DNA of 64,000 nt. Source: Sipunculus nudus. Lineage: Eukaryota > Annelida > Sipuncula > Golfingiida > Sipunculidae. Positions 1-13,784 of this stretch are shown piece after piece. A model generated the notes under the pieces. It did not search any database. It was not told where the DNA came from and was given only the letters and a program-made list of their open reading frames with translations. Within the stretch, counting starts at the first letter, position 1; each line of letters begins with the position of its first letter. Where the stretch lies: assembly GCA_026874595.1 (NCBI GenBank), contig CM049306.1, forward strand, positions 5,468,019 through 5,532,018, read 5' to 3'. The translations under genes and the position numbers were made by a program.

Positions 1-3000
1 GCAGAGAGTTAGGTCAGTTCACGGACTATAGTTCACCGACGACGTGGGTTTTAACGCGGAGTTATAAAACACCGACAACATGGGTTTTAGCAGAGAGTTA
101 GGTCAGTTCACAGGCTATAGTACACCAACGTCATTGGTTTTAACACAGTTATAATACACCGACGACGTGGGTTTTAGCGCGGAGTCATAATACACCGACA
201 ACGTGGGTTTTAGCACAGAGTTAGGTCAGTTCACGAGCTACAGTACACCGACGACATGGGTTTTAACGCGGAGTTATAATACACCGACGACGTGGGTATT
301 AGCAGAGAGTTAGCTCAGTTCAGGGGCTATAGTACACCGACGACATGGGTTTTAACGCAGAGTTATAATACACCGACGACGTGGGTTTTAGCAGAGAGTT
401 AGGTCAGTTCACGGGCTATAGTACACCGACGACATGGGTTTTAGCGCAGAGTTATAATACACCGACGACGTGGGTTTAAGCAGAGAGGTTAGGTCAGTTC
501 ACGGGCTATAGTACACCGACGACATGGGTATTAGTAGAGAGTTAGGTCAGTTCACGGGCTATAGTACACCAACGACATGGGTTTTAACGCAGAGTTATAA
601 TACACCGACGACGTGGGTTTTAGCAGAGAGTTAGGTCAGTTCACGGGCTATAGTACACCAACGACATGGGTTTTAATGCAGAGTTATAATACACCGACGA
701 CGTGGGTTTTAGCAGAGAGTAAGGTCAGTTCACAAGCTATAGTACACTGACGACGTGGGTTTTAGCGCGGAGTTATAATACACCGACAACGTGGGTTTTA
801 GCAGAGAGTTAGGTCAGTTCACGGGCTATAGTACACTGACAACATGGGTATTAGCAGAGAGTTAGGTCAGGTCAAGGGCTATAGTACACCAACGACATGG
901 GTTTTAACGCAGAGTTATGATACACCGACGACGTGGGTTTTAACAGAGAGTTAGGTCAGTTCACGGGCTATAGTACACCGACGACGTGGGTTTTAACGCG
1001 GAGTTATAAAACACCAACAACGTGGGTTTTAGCAGAGAGTTAGGTCAGTTCCCGGGCTATAGTACATCGACGGCATGGGTTTTAGCGCGGAGTTATAATA
1101 CACCGACAACGTGGGTTTTAGCAGAGAGTTAGGTCAGTTCACGGGCTATAGTACACTGACAACATAGGTTTTAGCGCGGAGTTATAATACACCGACGACG
1201 TGGGTTTTAGCAGAGAGTCAGGTTAGTTCACGGGCTATAGTACACCGACGACATGGGTATTAGCAGAGAGTTAGGTCAGTTCACGGGCTATAGTACACCA
1301 ACGACATGGGTTTTAACGCAGAGTTATAATACACCGACGACGTGGGTTTTAGCAGAGAGTTAGGTCAGTTCACGGGCTATAGTACACCAACGACATGGGT
1401 TTTAATGCAGAGTTATAATACACCGACGACGTAGGTTTTAGCAGAGAGTAAGGTCAGTTCACGGACTATAGTTCACCGACGACGTGGGTTTTAACGCGGA
1501 GTTATAAAACACCGACAACATGGGTTTTAGCAGAGAGTTAGGTCAGTTCACGGGCTATAGTACACCAACGTCATTGGTTTTAACACAGTTATAATACACC
1601 GACGACGTGGGTTTTAGCGCGGAGTCATAATACACCGACAACGTGGGTTTTAGCACAGAGTTAGGTCAGTTCACGAGCTACAGTACACCGACGACATGGG
1701 TTTTAACGCGGAGTTATAATACACCGACGACGTGGGTATTAGCAGAGAGTTAGCTCAGTTCAGGGGCTATAGTACACCGACGACATGGGTTTTAACGCAG
1801 AGTTATAATACACCGACGACGTGGGTTTTAGCAGAGAGTTAGGTCAGTTCACGGGCTATAGTACACCGACGACATGGGTTTTAGCGCAGAGTTATAATAC
1901 ACCGACGACGTGGGTTTAAGCAGAGAGGTTAGGTCAGTTCACGGGCTATAGTACACCGACGACATGGGTATTAGTAGAGAGTTAGGTCAGTTCACGGGCT
2001 ATAGTACACCAACGACATGGGTTTTAACGCAGAGTTATAATACACCGACGACGTGGGTTTTAGCAGAGAGTTAGGTCAGTTCACGGGCTATAGTACACCA
2101 ACGACATGGGTTTTAATGCAGAGTTATAATACACCGACGACGTGGGTTTTAGCAGAGAGTAAGGTCAGTTCACAAGCTATAGTACACTGAGGACGTGGGT
2201 TTTAGCGCGGAGTTATAATACACCGACAACGTGGGTTTTAGCAGAGAGTTAGGTCAGTTCACGGGCTATAGTACACTGACAACATGGGTATTAGCAGAGA
2301 GTTAGGTCAGGTCAAGGGCTATAGTACACCAACGACATGGGTTTTAACGCAGAGTTATGATACACCGACGACGTGGGTTTTAACAGAGAGTTAGGTCAGT
2401 TCACGGGCTATAGTACACCGACGACGTGGGTTTTAACGCGGAGTTATAAAACACCAACAACGTGGGTTTTAGCAGAGAGTTAGGTCAGTTCCCGGGCTAT
2501 AGTACATCGACGGCATGGGTTTTAGCGCGGAGTTATAATACACCGACAACGTGGGTTTTAGCAGAGAGTTAGGTCAGTTCACGGGCTATAGTACACTGAC
2601 AACATAGGTTTTAGCGCGGAGTTATAATACACCGACGACGTGGGTTTTAGCAGAGAGTCAGGTCAGTTCACGGGCTATAGTACACCGACGACATGGGTAT
2701 TAGCAGAGAGTTAGGTCAGTTCACGGGCTATAGTACACCAACGTCATTGGTTTTAACACAGTTATAATACACCGACGACGTGGGTTTTAGCGCGGAGTCA
2801 TAATACACCGACAACGTGGGTTTTAGCACAGAGTTAGGTCAGTTCACGAGCTACAGTACACCGACGACATGGGTTTTAACGCGGAGTTATAATACACCGA
2901 CGACGTGGGTATTAGCAGAGAGTTAGCTCAGTTCACGGGCTATAGTACACCGATGACATGGGTTTTAACGCAGAGTTATAATACACCGACGACGTGGGTT

Positions 3001-6000
3001 TTAGCAGAGAGTTAGGTCAGTTCACGGGCTATAGTACACCGACGACATGGGTTTTAACGCAGAGTTATAATACACCGACGACGTGGGTTTAAGCAGAGAG
3101 GTTAGGTCAGTTCACGGGCTATAGTACACCGACGACATGGGTATTAGCAGAGAGTTAGGTCAGTTCACGAGTTATAGTACACTGACGATGTGGGTTTTAA
3201 CGCGGAGTTATAGTACACCGACAACGTGGGATTTAGCACAGAGTTAGGTCAGTTCACGAGCTATAGTACACCGACAATGTGGGTTTTAGCGCGGAGTTAT
3301 AAAACACAGACAACTTGGGTTTTAGCAGAGAGTTAGGTCAGTTCACGGGCTATAGTACACCAACGACATGGGTTTTAACGCAGAGTTATAATACACCGAC
3401 GACGTGGGTTTTAGCAGAGAGTTAGGTCAGTTCACGGGCTATAGTACACCGATGACATGGGTTTTAACGCAGAGTTATAATACACCGACGACGTGGGTTT
3501 TAGCAGAGAGTTAGGTCAGTTCACGGGCTATAGTACACCGACGACATGGGTTTTAACGCAGAGTTATAATACACCGACGACGTGGGTTTTAGCAGAGAGG
3601 TTAGGTCAGTTCACGGGCTATAGTACACCGACGACATGGGTATTAGCAGAGAGCTAGGTCAGTTCACGGGCTATAGTACACCAACGACATGGGTTTTAAC
3701 GCAGAGTTATAATACACCGACGACGTGGGTTTTAGCAGAGAGTTAGGTCAGTTCACGGGCTATAGTACACCAACGACATGGGTTTTAACGCAGAGTTATA
3801 ATACACAGCCGATGTGGGTTTTAGCAGAGATTAAGGTCAGTTCACAAGCTATAGTACACTGACGACATGGGTTTTAGCGCGGAGTTATAATACACCGACG
3901 ACGTGGGTTTTAGCAGAGAGTTAGGTCAGTTCACGGACTATAGTACACTGACAACATGGGTATTAGCAGAGAGTTAGGTCAGTTCACTGGCTACAGTACA
4001 CCAACGATATGGGTTTTAACGCAGAGTTATAATACACCGACGACGTGGGTTTTAGCAGAGAGTTAGGTCAGTTCACGGGCTATAGTACACCAACGACATG
4101 GGTTTTAACGCAGAGTTATAATACACCGACGACATGGGTATTAGCAGAGAGTTAGGTCAGTTCACGGGCTATAGTACACCAACGACATGGGTTTTAACGC
4201 AGAGTTATAATACACCGACGACGTGGGTTTTAGCAGAGAGTTAGGTCAGTTCACGGGCTATAGTACACCAACGACATGGGTTTTAACGCAGAGTTATAAT
4301 ACACAGCCGACGTGGGTTTTAGCAGAGATTAAGGTCAGTTCACAAGCTATAGTACACTGACGACATGGGTTTTAGCGCGGAGTTATAATACACCGACGAC
4401 GTGGATTTTAGCAGAGAGTTAGGTCAGTTCACGGGCTATAGTACACTGACAACATGGGTATTAGCAGAGAGTTAGGTCAGTTCACGGGCTACAGTACACC
4501 AACCATATGGGTTTTAACGCAGAGTTATAATACACCGACGACGTGGGTTTTAGCAGAGAGTTAGGTCAGTTCACGGGCTATAGTACACTGACAACATGGG
4601 TATTAGCAGAGAGTTAGGTCAGGTCAAGGGCTATAGTACACCAACGACATGGGTTTTAACGCAGAGTTATAATACATCGACGACGTGGGTTTTAGCAGAG
4701 AGTTAGGTCAGTTCACGGACTATAGTTCACCGACGACGTGGGTTTTAACGCGGAGTTATAAAACACCGACAACATGGGTTTTAGCAGAGAGTTAGGTCAG
4801 TTCACGGGCTATAGTACACCAACGTCATTGGTTTTAACACAGTTATAATACACCGACGACGTGGGTTTTAGCGCGGAGTCATAATACACCGACAACGTGG
4901 GTTTTAGCACAGAGTTAGGTCAGTTCACGAGCTACAGTACACCGACGACATGGGTTTTAACGCGGAGTTATAATACACCGACGACGTGGGTATTAGCAGA
5001 GAGTTAGCTCAGTTCAGGGGCTATAGTACACCGACGACATGGGTTTTAACGCAGAGTTATAATACACCGACGACGTGGGTTTTAGCAGAGAGTTAGGTCA
5101 GTTCACGGGCTATAGTACACCGACGACATGGGTTTTAGCGCAGAGTTATAATACACCGACGACGTGGGTTTAAGCAGAGAGGTTAGGTCAGTTCACGGGC
5201 TATAGTACACCGACGACATGGGTATTAGTAGAGAGTTAGGTCAGTTCACGGGCTATAGTACACCAACGACATGGGTTTTAACGCAGAGTTATAATACACC
5301 GACGACGTGGGTTTTAGCAGAGAGTTAGGTCAGTTCACGGGCTATAGTACACCAACGACATGGGTTTTAATGCAGAGTTATAATACACCGACGACGTGGG
5401 TTTTAGCAGAGAGTAAGGTCAGTTCACAAGCTATAGTACACTGACGACGTGGGTTTTAGCGCGGAGTTATAATACACCGACAACGTGGGTTTTAGCAGAG
5501 AGTTAGGTCAGTTCACGGGCTATAGTACACTGACAACATGGGTATTAGCAGAGAGTTAGGTCAGGTCAAGGGCTATAGTACACCAACGACATGGGTTTTA
5601 ACGCAGAGTTATGATACACCGACGACGTGGGTTTTAACAGAGAGTTAGGTCAGTTCACGGGCTATAGTACACCGACGACGTGGGTTTTAACGCGGAGTTA
5701 TAAAACACCAACAACGTGGGTTTTAGCAGAGAGTTAGGTCAGTTCCCGGGCTATAGTACATCGACGGCATGGGTTTTAGCGCGGAGTTATAATACACCGA
5801 CAACGTGGGTTTTAGCAGAGAGTTAGGTCAGTTCACGGGCTATAGTACACTGACAACATAGGTTTTAGCGCGGAGTTATAATACACCGACGACGTGGGTT
5901 TTAGCAGAGAGTCAGGTCAGTTCACGGGCTATAGTACACCGACGACATGGGTATTAGCAGAGAGTTAGGTCAGTTCACGGGCTATAGTACACCAACGACA

Positions 6001-9000
6001 TGGGTTTTAACGCAGAGTTATAATACACCGACGACGTGGGTTTTAGCAGAGAGTTAGGTCAGTTCACGGGCTATAGTACACCAACGACATGGGTTTTAAT
6101 GCAGAGTTATAATACACCGACGACGTAGGTTTTAGCAGAGAGTAAGGTCAGTTCACGGACTATAGTTCACCGACGACGTGGGTTTTAACGCGGAGTTATA
6201 AAACACCGACAACATGGGTTTTAGCAGAGAGTTAGGTCAGTTCACGGGCTATAGTACACCAACGTCATTGGTTTTAACACAGTTATAATACACCGACGAC
6301 GTGGGTTTTAGCGCGGAGTCATAATACACCGACAACGTGGGTTTTAGCACAGAGTTAGGTCAGTTCACGAGCTACAGTACACCGACGACATGGGTTTTAA
6401 CCCGGAGTTATAATACACCGACGACGTGGGTATTAGCAGAGAGTTAGCTCAGTTCAGGGGCTATAGTACACCGACGACATGGGTTTTAACGCAGAGTTAT
6501 AATACACCGACGACGTGGGTTTTAGCAGAGAGTTAGGTCAGTTCACGGGCTATAGTACACCGACGACATGGGTTTTAGCGCAGAGTTATAATACACCGAC
6601 GACGTGGGTTTAAGCAGAGAGGTTAGGTCAGTTCACGGGCTATAGTACACCGACGACATGGGTATTAGTAGAGAGTTAGGTCAGTTCACGGGCTATAGTA
6701 CACCAACGACATGGGTTTTAACGCAGAGTTATAATACACCGACGACGTGGGTTTTAGCAGAGAGTTAGGTCAGTTCACGGGCTATAGTACACCAACGACA
6801 TGGGTTTTAATGCAGAGTTATAATACACCGACGACGTGGGTTTTAGCAGAGAGTAAGGTCAGTTCACAAGCTATAGTACACTGACGACGTGGGTTTTAGC
6901 GCGGAGTTATAATACACCGACAACGTGGGTTTTAGCAGAGAGTTAGGTCAGTTCACGGGCTATAGTACACTGACAACATGGGTATTAGCAGAGAGTTAGG
7001 TCAGGTCAAGGGCTATAGTACACCAACGACATGGGTTTTAACGCAGAGTTATGATACACCGACGACGTGGGTTTTAACAGAGAGTTAGGTCAGTTCACGG
7101 GCTATAGTACACCGACGACGTGGGTTTTAACGCGGAGTTATAAAACACCAACAACGTGGGTTTTAGCAGAGAGTTAGGTCAGTTCCCGGGCTATAGTACA
7201 TCGACGGCATGGGTTTTAGCGCGGAGTTATAATACACCGACAACGTGGGTTTTAGCAGAGAGTTAGGTCAGTTCACGGGCTATAGTACACTGACAACATA
7301 GGTTTTAGCGCGGAGTTATAATACACCGACGACGTGGGTTTTAGCAGAGAGTCAGGTCAGTTCACGGGCTATAGTACACCGACGACATGGGTATTAGCAG
7401 AGAGTTAGGTCAGTTCACGGGCTATAGTACACCAACGACATGGGTTTTAACGCAGAGTTATAATACACCGACGACGTGGGTTTTAGCAGAGAGTTAGGTC
7501 AGTTCACGGGCTATAGTACACCAACGACATGGGTTTTAATGCAGAGTTATAATACACCGACGACGTAGGTTTTAGCAGAGAGTAAGGTCAGTTCACAAGC
7601 TATAGTACACTGACGACGTGGGTTTCAGCGCGGAGTTATAATACACCGATGACGTGGGTTTTAGCAGAGAGTTAGGTCAGTTCACGGGCTATAGTACACT
7701 GACAACATGGGTATTAGCAGAGAGTTAGGTCAGTTCAAGGGCTATAGTACACCAACGACATGGGTTTTAACGCAGAGTTATAATACACCGACGACGTGGG
7801 TTTTAACAGAGAGTTAGGTCAGTTCACGGGCTATAGTACACCGACGACATGGGTTTTAACGCGGAGTTATAAAACATCAACAACGTGGGTTTTAGCAGAG
7901 AGTTAGGTCAGTTCACGGGCTATAGTACATCGACGGCATGGGTTTTAGCGCGGAGTTATAATACACCGACAACGTGGGTTTTAGCAGAGAGTTAGGTCAG
8001 TTCACGGGCTATAGTACACTGACAACATCGGTTTTAGCGCGGAGTTATAATACACCGACGACGTGGGTTTTAGCAGAGAGTCAGGTCAGTTTACGGGCTA
8101 TAGTACACCAACGACGTTGGTTTTATTGCGGAGTTATAATACACCGACGACGTGGGTTTTAGCAGAGAGTTAGGTCAGTTTACAGGCTATAGTACACTGA
8201 CGACGTGGGTTTTAGCGCGGAGTTATAATACACCGACGATGTGGGTTTCAGCACAGAGTTAGGTCAGTTCACGGGCTATAGTACACCGACGACGTGGGTT
8301 TTAACGCGGAGTTATAATATACCGACAACGTGGGTTTTAGCAGAGAGTTAGGTCAGTTCACGAGCTATAGTACACTGACGACGTGGGTTTTAGCGCGGAG
8401 TTATAATACACCGACAACGTGGCTTTTAGCAGAGAGTTAGGTCAGTTCACGAGCTATAGTACACCAACGACATGGGTTTTAGCGCAGAGTTATAATACAC
8501 CGACGACTTGGGTTTTAATGCGGAGTACGGTCAGTACACAGGCTATAGTACACCGACGATGTGGGTTTTAGCACAGAGTACGGTCAGTATACGGGCTAAA
8601 TTACCCCAACGACGTGGGTTTAAGAGTGGAGTACGGTCAGTACATGTGCTATAGTACACCGACTACGTGTGTTTAAGTGCGGAGTACGCTTAGTACAAGG
8701 GCTACAGTACACCGACTACGTGGGTTTTTGCGCGGAGTACGGTCAGTACATGGGTTTTAGTACCAAGACGACGTGGATTTTAGCGCGGAGCACGGTCAGT
8801 ACAAGGACTATAGTACACCGACGACATGGGTTTAAGCGCCGAGTATGGTCAGTCCACGGGCTATAATACATCGACGATGTGGGTTTTAGCACAGAATAAG
8901 ATCAGTTCACGGGCTATAGTACACCGACTACGTGGGTTTTAGCGAGGAGTACGGTCAGTACATGGGATTTAGTACCAAGACGACGTGGATTTCACTGCAG

Positions 9001-9385
9001 AATACGGTCAGTACATGGGCTATTGTACACCGACGACCTGGGCTTTAGAGTGGAGTATGGTCAGTACACTGGCTATAGTACACCGACAATAGGGTTTATC
9101 GACGGAGTATGGTCAGTATACGGACTACAGTACACATATGACGTGGGTTTTAGCGCGGAGCACAGTCAGTACACGGGCTATAGTACACCGACCATGTGGG
9201 TTTTAGCGCGGAGTACGGTCATATACGGGCTAAAGTACACCGACGACGTAGGTTTTAGCGCGGAGTACGGTTAGTACACTGGCTATAGTACACCGACGAC
9301 GTAGGTTTTAGAGCAGAGTAAGGTCTGTACATGGGCATTAGTACACAAACGACGACATACACGGGCTAGTGTACACCAATGGGCT
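1..9385. repeat. Complex satellite, 53-bp and 36-bp units in a 1440-bp higher-order repeat
   Basis: Two related units alternate: a long unit of about 53 bp (core GAGTTAGGTCAGTTCACGGG) and a short unit of about 36 bp (core CGCAGAGTTATAATACACCG). Both share the stretch TACACCGACGACRTGGGTTT. The array is organised at a higher level. Positions 1-1440 recur at 1441 with the same spacing to about 2733, where the copy jumps back to an internal position. The same block starts again at about 4695 and at about 6135, ending near 7574, nearly unchanged. From about 8500 to 9385 the units become more divergent and the long type dominates (AGTACGGTCAGTACA). Short open frames here, such as 7974-8162 and 9023-9274, are by-products of the periodicity. 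The array runs off the left edge of the window. Confidence 0.95.
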
Positions 9386-9584
9386 GCTACTGACGACACG
9401 TCCTCTCAGATGATAAATATTAATTGAATAAAGAAGCAATAATTTTTGTCATTAAGGTATCGTTATCGTCAAATAGCCCTATATATAAAATCAATCCAAA
9501 AGTTGTTTTTAATTGATTTTATACCCTATAAAGTATAAATTTATTATACGTTATTGTTTATTATGCGCCTAGCGTTCTGATTTT
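9386..9584. other. Short unique spacer
   Basis: AT-rich unique sequence between the satellite and the LTR-like segment. I see no gene or repeat in it. Confidence 0.5.
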
Positions 9585-10244
9585 TGTTAGGCTCAAGCCC
9601 TGGGCGTTGCTATGGGAACCGTACTGGTTGAACCCTGAGTTGTAGAGACACGGCGCTCGTTGTAGTCTGGAATTTTCGGGTCTGTTCATGCGCTATGGGC
9701 GCGCGTGTATTGTTGTAGTCTAGAGAGTTCCAGAATGAAAGGTTCTGGGCTTTGGGTGAAAAAGCTATAAATAGGGCTGTGTTTAGAGCCGGGAGAGTCC
9801 TCTCGTCAGTTTCTGGGACCTTTCCAATAATTGCAGAACTTACAGATGTTCTACGGATTTTATACAGACTTTATATACGGAATCTCTCCAGTTTGCCTTT
9901 GGGATTATTACCAGAACTCCACTTCTTGGTCACAGCAGATCGTTTTAGAGACTGAATCGGCCATTTCTCTGAGAAGATTTACATTAACTGTTCATCTGGA
10001 TTATTTGTGTTAAAGGACTCTTGTTGAGCTGTGACAGTGTTGGTATCCAAGAATCAAAGCCTGTACATTTTTATTATTGTTATACTGTGTCATTGTATTG
10101 ATTTAGTGTATTGTAATGTGAGGATTGTTCTAAGAAAAAATTATAATTATTTATTAACGAAAAACCACTGACTTCTTTATTCATTTCCCTAGCCTTTTCA
10201 CGCTGCCTAGTGTTGCGGAATCTGATTTTTTTAACTCCGTAACA
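9585..10244 (+). mobile_element. Putative solo LTR (660 bp) with promoter elements
   Basis: The segment begins TGTTAGG and ends CGTAACA, so it has a TG...CA boundary with a 5-bp terminal inverted repeat (TGTTA/TAACA). Inside are a TATA box (TATAAATA, 9766-9773), a likely start region about 25-30 bp downstream, and an AT-rich distal part, as in a U3-R-U5 layout. Against this, I find no matching target duplication: the left flank is ATTTT and the right flank TGCAA. I also see no second copy in the window. An alternative is a stray cellular promoter. The open frames at 9752-10013 do not resemble proteins. Confidence 0.4.
9727..9773 (+). promoter_or_regulatory. Heat-shock-like pentamers upstream of a TATA box
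   Basis: TTCCAGAA at 9728-9735 supplies two phased heat-shock pentamers (nTTCn, nGAAn). A further GTTCT lies at 9742-9746 in the same 5-bp register, one block skipped. TATAAATA follows at 9766-9773. The arrangement matches a gapped heat-shock element plus core promoter. Function is inferred only. Confidence 0.4.
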
Positions 10245-10510
10245 TGCAAAATTTATGTACGTCACGATTACGTGATCTGTTGTTAATAGGTTCCGTACAA
10301 ATAATTTAAACCTGGTACCATAGCTGTTCTGATTGTATAAATATTTTCAAACCTCTTATTCAAATTCACATGAATGTGGATAAATGTATTAGTTCAATTA
10401 TTTTCAAAAAGGTACACGTTTTTAGCAGCCAATGACAGTTAGCCACTTTTTTATGGGATAAACATTAAAATAACAGAAAAAGCTTTTGCGATATTGTCAA
10501 GTAGTTTTGA
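10245..10510. other. Unique AT-rich spacer
   Basis: No gene, RNA or repeat recognised between the LTR-like segment and the 32-bp minisatellite. Confidence 0.5.
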
Positions 10511-11479
10511 CAAAAAAATGATACATCAAACGGGAGGTCACATGACAAAATGATACATCAAACGGGAGGTCACATGACAAAATGATACATCAAACGGGAG
10601 GTAACATGACAAAATGATACCTTAAACGGGAGGTCACATGACAAAATGATACCTTAAACGGGAGGTCACATGACAAAATGATACCTTAAACGGGAGGTCA
10701 CATGACAAAATGATACCTTAAACGGGAGGTCACATGACAAAATGATACCTTAAACGGGAGCTTAAACGGGAGGTCACATGACAAAATGATACCTTAAACG
10801 GGAGGTCACATGACAAAATGATACCTTAAACGGGAGGTCACATGACAAAATGATACCTTAAACGGGAGGTCACATGACAAAATGATACCTTAAACGGGAG
10901 GTCACATGACAAAATGATACCTTAAACGGGAGGACACATGACAAAATGATACCTCAAACGGGAGGTCACATGACAAAATGATACCTCAAACGGGAGGTCA
11001 CATGACAAAATGATACCTCAAACGGTAGGTCACATGACAAAATGATACCTCAAACGGGAGGTCACATGACAAAATGATACCTCAAACGGGAGGTCACATG
11101 ACAAAATGATACCTCAAACGGGAGGTCACATGACAAAATGATACCTTAAACGGGAGGTCACATGACAAAATGATACCTTAAACGGGAGGTCACATGACAA
11201 AATGATACCTCAAACGGGAGGTCATATGACAAAATGATACCTCAAACGGGAGGTCACATGACAAAATGATACCTCAAACGGGAGGTCACATGACAAAATG
11301 ATACCTCAAACGGGAGGTCACATGACAAAATGATACCTCAAACGGGAGGTCACATGACAAAATGATACTTTAAACGGGAGGTCACATGACAAAATGATAC
11401 CTTATACGGGAGGTCACATGACAAAATGATACCTTAAACGGGAGGTCACATGACAAAATGATACCTTAAACGGGAGGTT
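10511..11479. repeat. 32-bp minisatellite, about 30 copies
   Basis: The unit contains AAAATGATACCTTAAACGGG followed by AGGTCACATGAC and repeats without interruption, apart from one partial duplication near 10757-10770. Three monomer types occur in blocks: GATACATCAAA at the left end, GATACCTTAAA, and GATACCTCAAA in the middle and right. Each unit carries the inverted pair GTCA-CA-TGAC. The period is not a multiple of three and no long frame is open. Confidence 0.95.
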
Positions 11480-13784
11480 ACACGCAGGTAGTGAATTAAA
11501 CATGGACACTCTTTTGTTACATGGTGGTGAGAAGAATGTTAACTGCCGTCTGTATTTCCAGGGTTTCATTAAGCCACAGTGTAAGACAGACCTGAGGGTG
11601 CCTTTTAGTTAGGGCTCGTCATATGCAACAGGGTAAAATCGTAAGCTCCTTAAGACCTGTCTTTCTTTAGACAGAAAATGTCCATAATCATTGCGGGTAG
11701 TACAGTTTATTTAAACATGGTTCTGTTGAGGTGAGCTTTTACGTATAGTTTTCCAGTTTAGACAAGTACCTATGAATAATACAGGAATAGTAAACAAAAC
11801 CATGTCGCTTTACGTTCGGACGGACGGACAGCTGTCATTTAAGTAGTCCTTCCGCTGACGACGGGGAACTAATTAAGTCAGTAATGGGTAGGCGACGAAA
11901 CGGTCGATCCATCAATAGGTCATGAAACGTTTCGTCGCTGAAGGTGGTTAGGGATTCATAAGTCTTGTATACATATTGCTTATGTCAAATTTTTATTCAT
12001 TGGGATTTACAAACAAATAGCAGTGATATCTTTTAAAAATATTTTGGTAGTGGTATTCGCCTTCTTTTTTAATGTGGTGTTCACTAATTTTATTTTTTTT
12101 ATTTCGGTTTTGACTATGTGAGAGGGCAGTAGCACGCGTTTCCTATCATGATATATTGTATCATTTTGTCACTCATGCCTGGTGTCTACCGCACCAGCGG
12201 GTTCTGGGGTGTTTTTTCCCCATTGCATAACACCGAGGTACCCCCAAAGACGCACTCGTTTGTGAGTGACACACGGGTGTGAGTCACTGCATTCCAATTA
12301 ATCTTCAGAGCGCTCACCCTGGATGTGTCCGTGAAAAATCTCACCGGTCCTCGTTGATATTGGAACATAAAAACCTCCCGGCCATGAGTCATGTAATCAG
12401 CCCCAATACCAGAGAAGCCGGTTAAAAAGCAGTGAAAACTGTACCAGAGCGCCCACACCTGTACGTTTGAATATGTTTGCACCATGCTTAAAAGAGTGTA
12501 CTTAACTTAAATATACTTGAAAATGCATCAGCATGAAACTGTTTATTGGTACACAAGATAAACGTACATCCTTGTGGAACAAAAAAAAACGAAACCTGTG
12601 TTTTCTTTCACTAATTAACTCCGTATTCCCAGTTCCATTGGTGAAAAGAATCCCTAACAAGTGTTTACACCCACTTATTCGGCCCAAATTCCTCTGTCCA
12701 GTCTTACACATGTGACTTCACATTTACGTATGTTCCTTGAATTACTTCCTTGATCCCGATCATGAGCCGGTCCCACACCAAAATCTTATCGATTTTTCCC
12801 TTCCAGAGTTGCCCTCAAAATTTCATATGATTCCGTTCATGAATGCATGAGTTATGCTGTTAACAGTCACAGACACACATCCACACGACCGGGATTAACG
12901 CATGCTCTCCTGGTGAAGGCAATGATTTATTGATTCAAAGATATGTTAAATATTACGCCCCTCAACAGCACTCGTTGCCCTTAAGGTCTGGTCGAGTCTG
13001 GTAGGGGTGTCCTAATTAAATGCTTCACTTATTTAGAAGTGTTATATCCGCAGTTAAAGGACTCCGTTTCCACACGTCCGTGACCACGCATAACGTCATT
13101 AACACCGTACACAGAAGTCGTTGGTTATAACGCTCAGGCACTCGGATAGCAGATGTGTCAACAATGATAATTAATTTGAAACAAAGCCGAGCCCGGCCTG
13201 ACATTTTTGTTATATTTATAACAAAATCACCTGATTCTGATAAATGCCAACATGAGGACACTAATACGATCACTACGGCGTTGCCAAGGGAACTATGGGA
13301 GTGAAGTAAAATTCTGTAAAGAAATGTGTTAAAGCCTTTCCAAGAGCGCCAGGAAGTTTCATTGGATTCATTTTCAGTCTAATTTCGAAAGAGAAACACC
13401 AACATTTTATTAAGAAGGAGCACATTTGCAGGAGTAGGACCGGACAACGGCTTTATTGTATTTATTTACCTATAAACTTGAGAATTCCCTCCTGTTTATG
13501 AAATTTTATGAAGAACATTACAGTTGTATGTAAAACTATTTGCTTCAGTTGTATGACCCTTTAGATGGTAGATAAGCCAGTTCACTGATTAAAGTGCCAA
13601 ACAAATCAAGCTTCATTTCGAATGCTTGTTACATTAGAAAATAGGTTAAGACACTGGCCGCCTAAATTTTAGCCTGTAGCGAAAAGGAGAAATATCTAAA
13701 TAGCAAAGGGCCATGTCAGCATGATAACCACAATTTCTCTTGCTCTGACAAGGCATGAAACTGCAAGTCAGATCAGTACTACCT
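11480..13784. other. 2.3 kb with no recognised gene
   Basis: Unique, mostly AT-rich sequence. The longest open frame (12186-12485, minus, 99 codons) resembles no family I know and lacks supporting splice or regulatory context. An 11-bp perfect inverted repeat lies at 11892-11902 and 11928-11938. A stretch near 12655-12695 (CACTTATTCGGCC) resembles one near 53180-53210, suggesting an old dispersed repeat. Confidence 0.5.

Noticed and set aside
9570-10230. TCTGATTTTT at both 9576-9585 and 10221-10230 as a target duplication
   Set aside because: The 10-bp match is AT-rich and does not coincide with the TG...CA boundaries; too weak to define an insertion.
10511-11479. CRISPR-like regular repeats
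   Set aside because: Units abut with no unique spacers, so it is a tandem minisatellite, and the context is eukaryotic.
12186-12485. 99-codon minus-strand open frame
   Set aside because: No recognisable domain, no splice or promoter context, in otherwise gene-free sequence.
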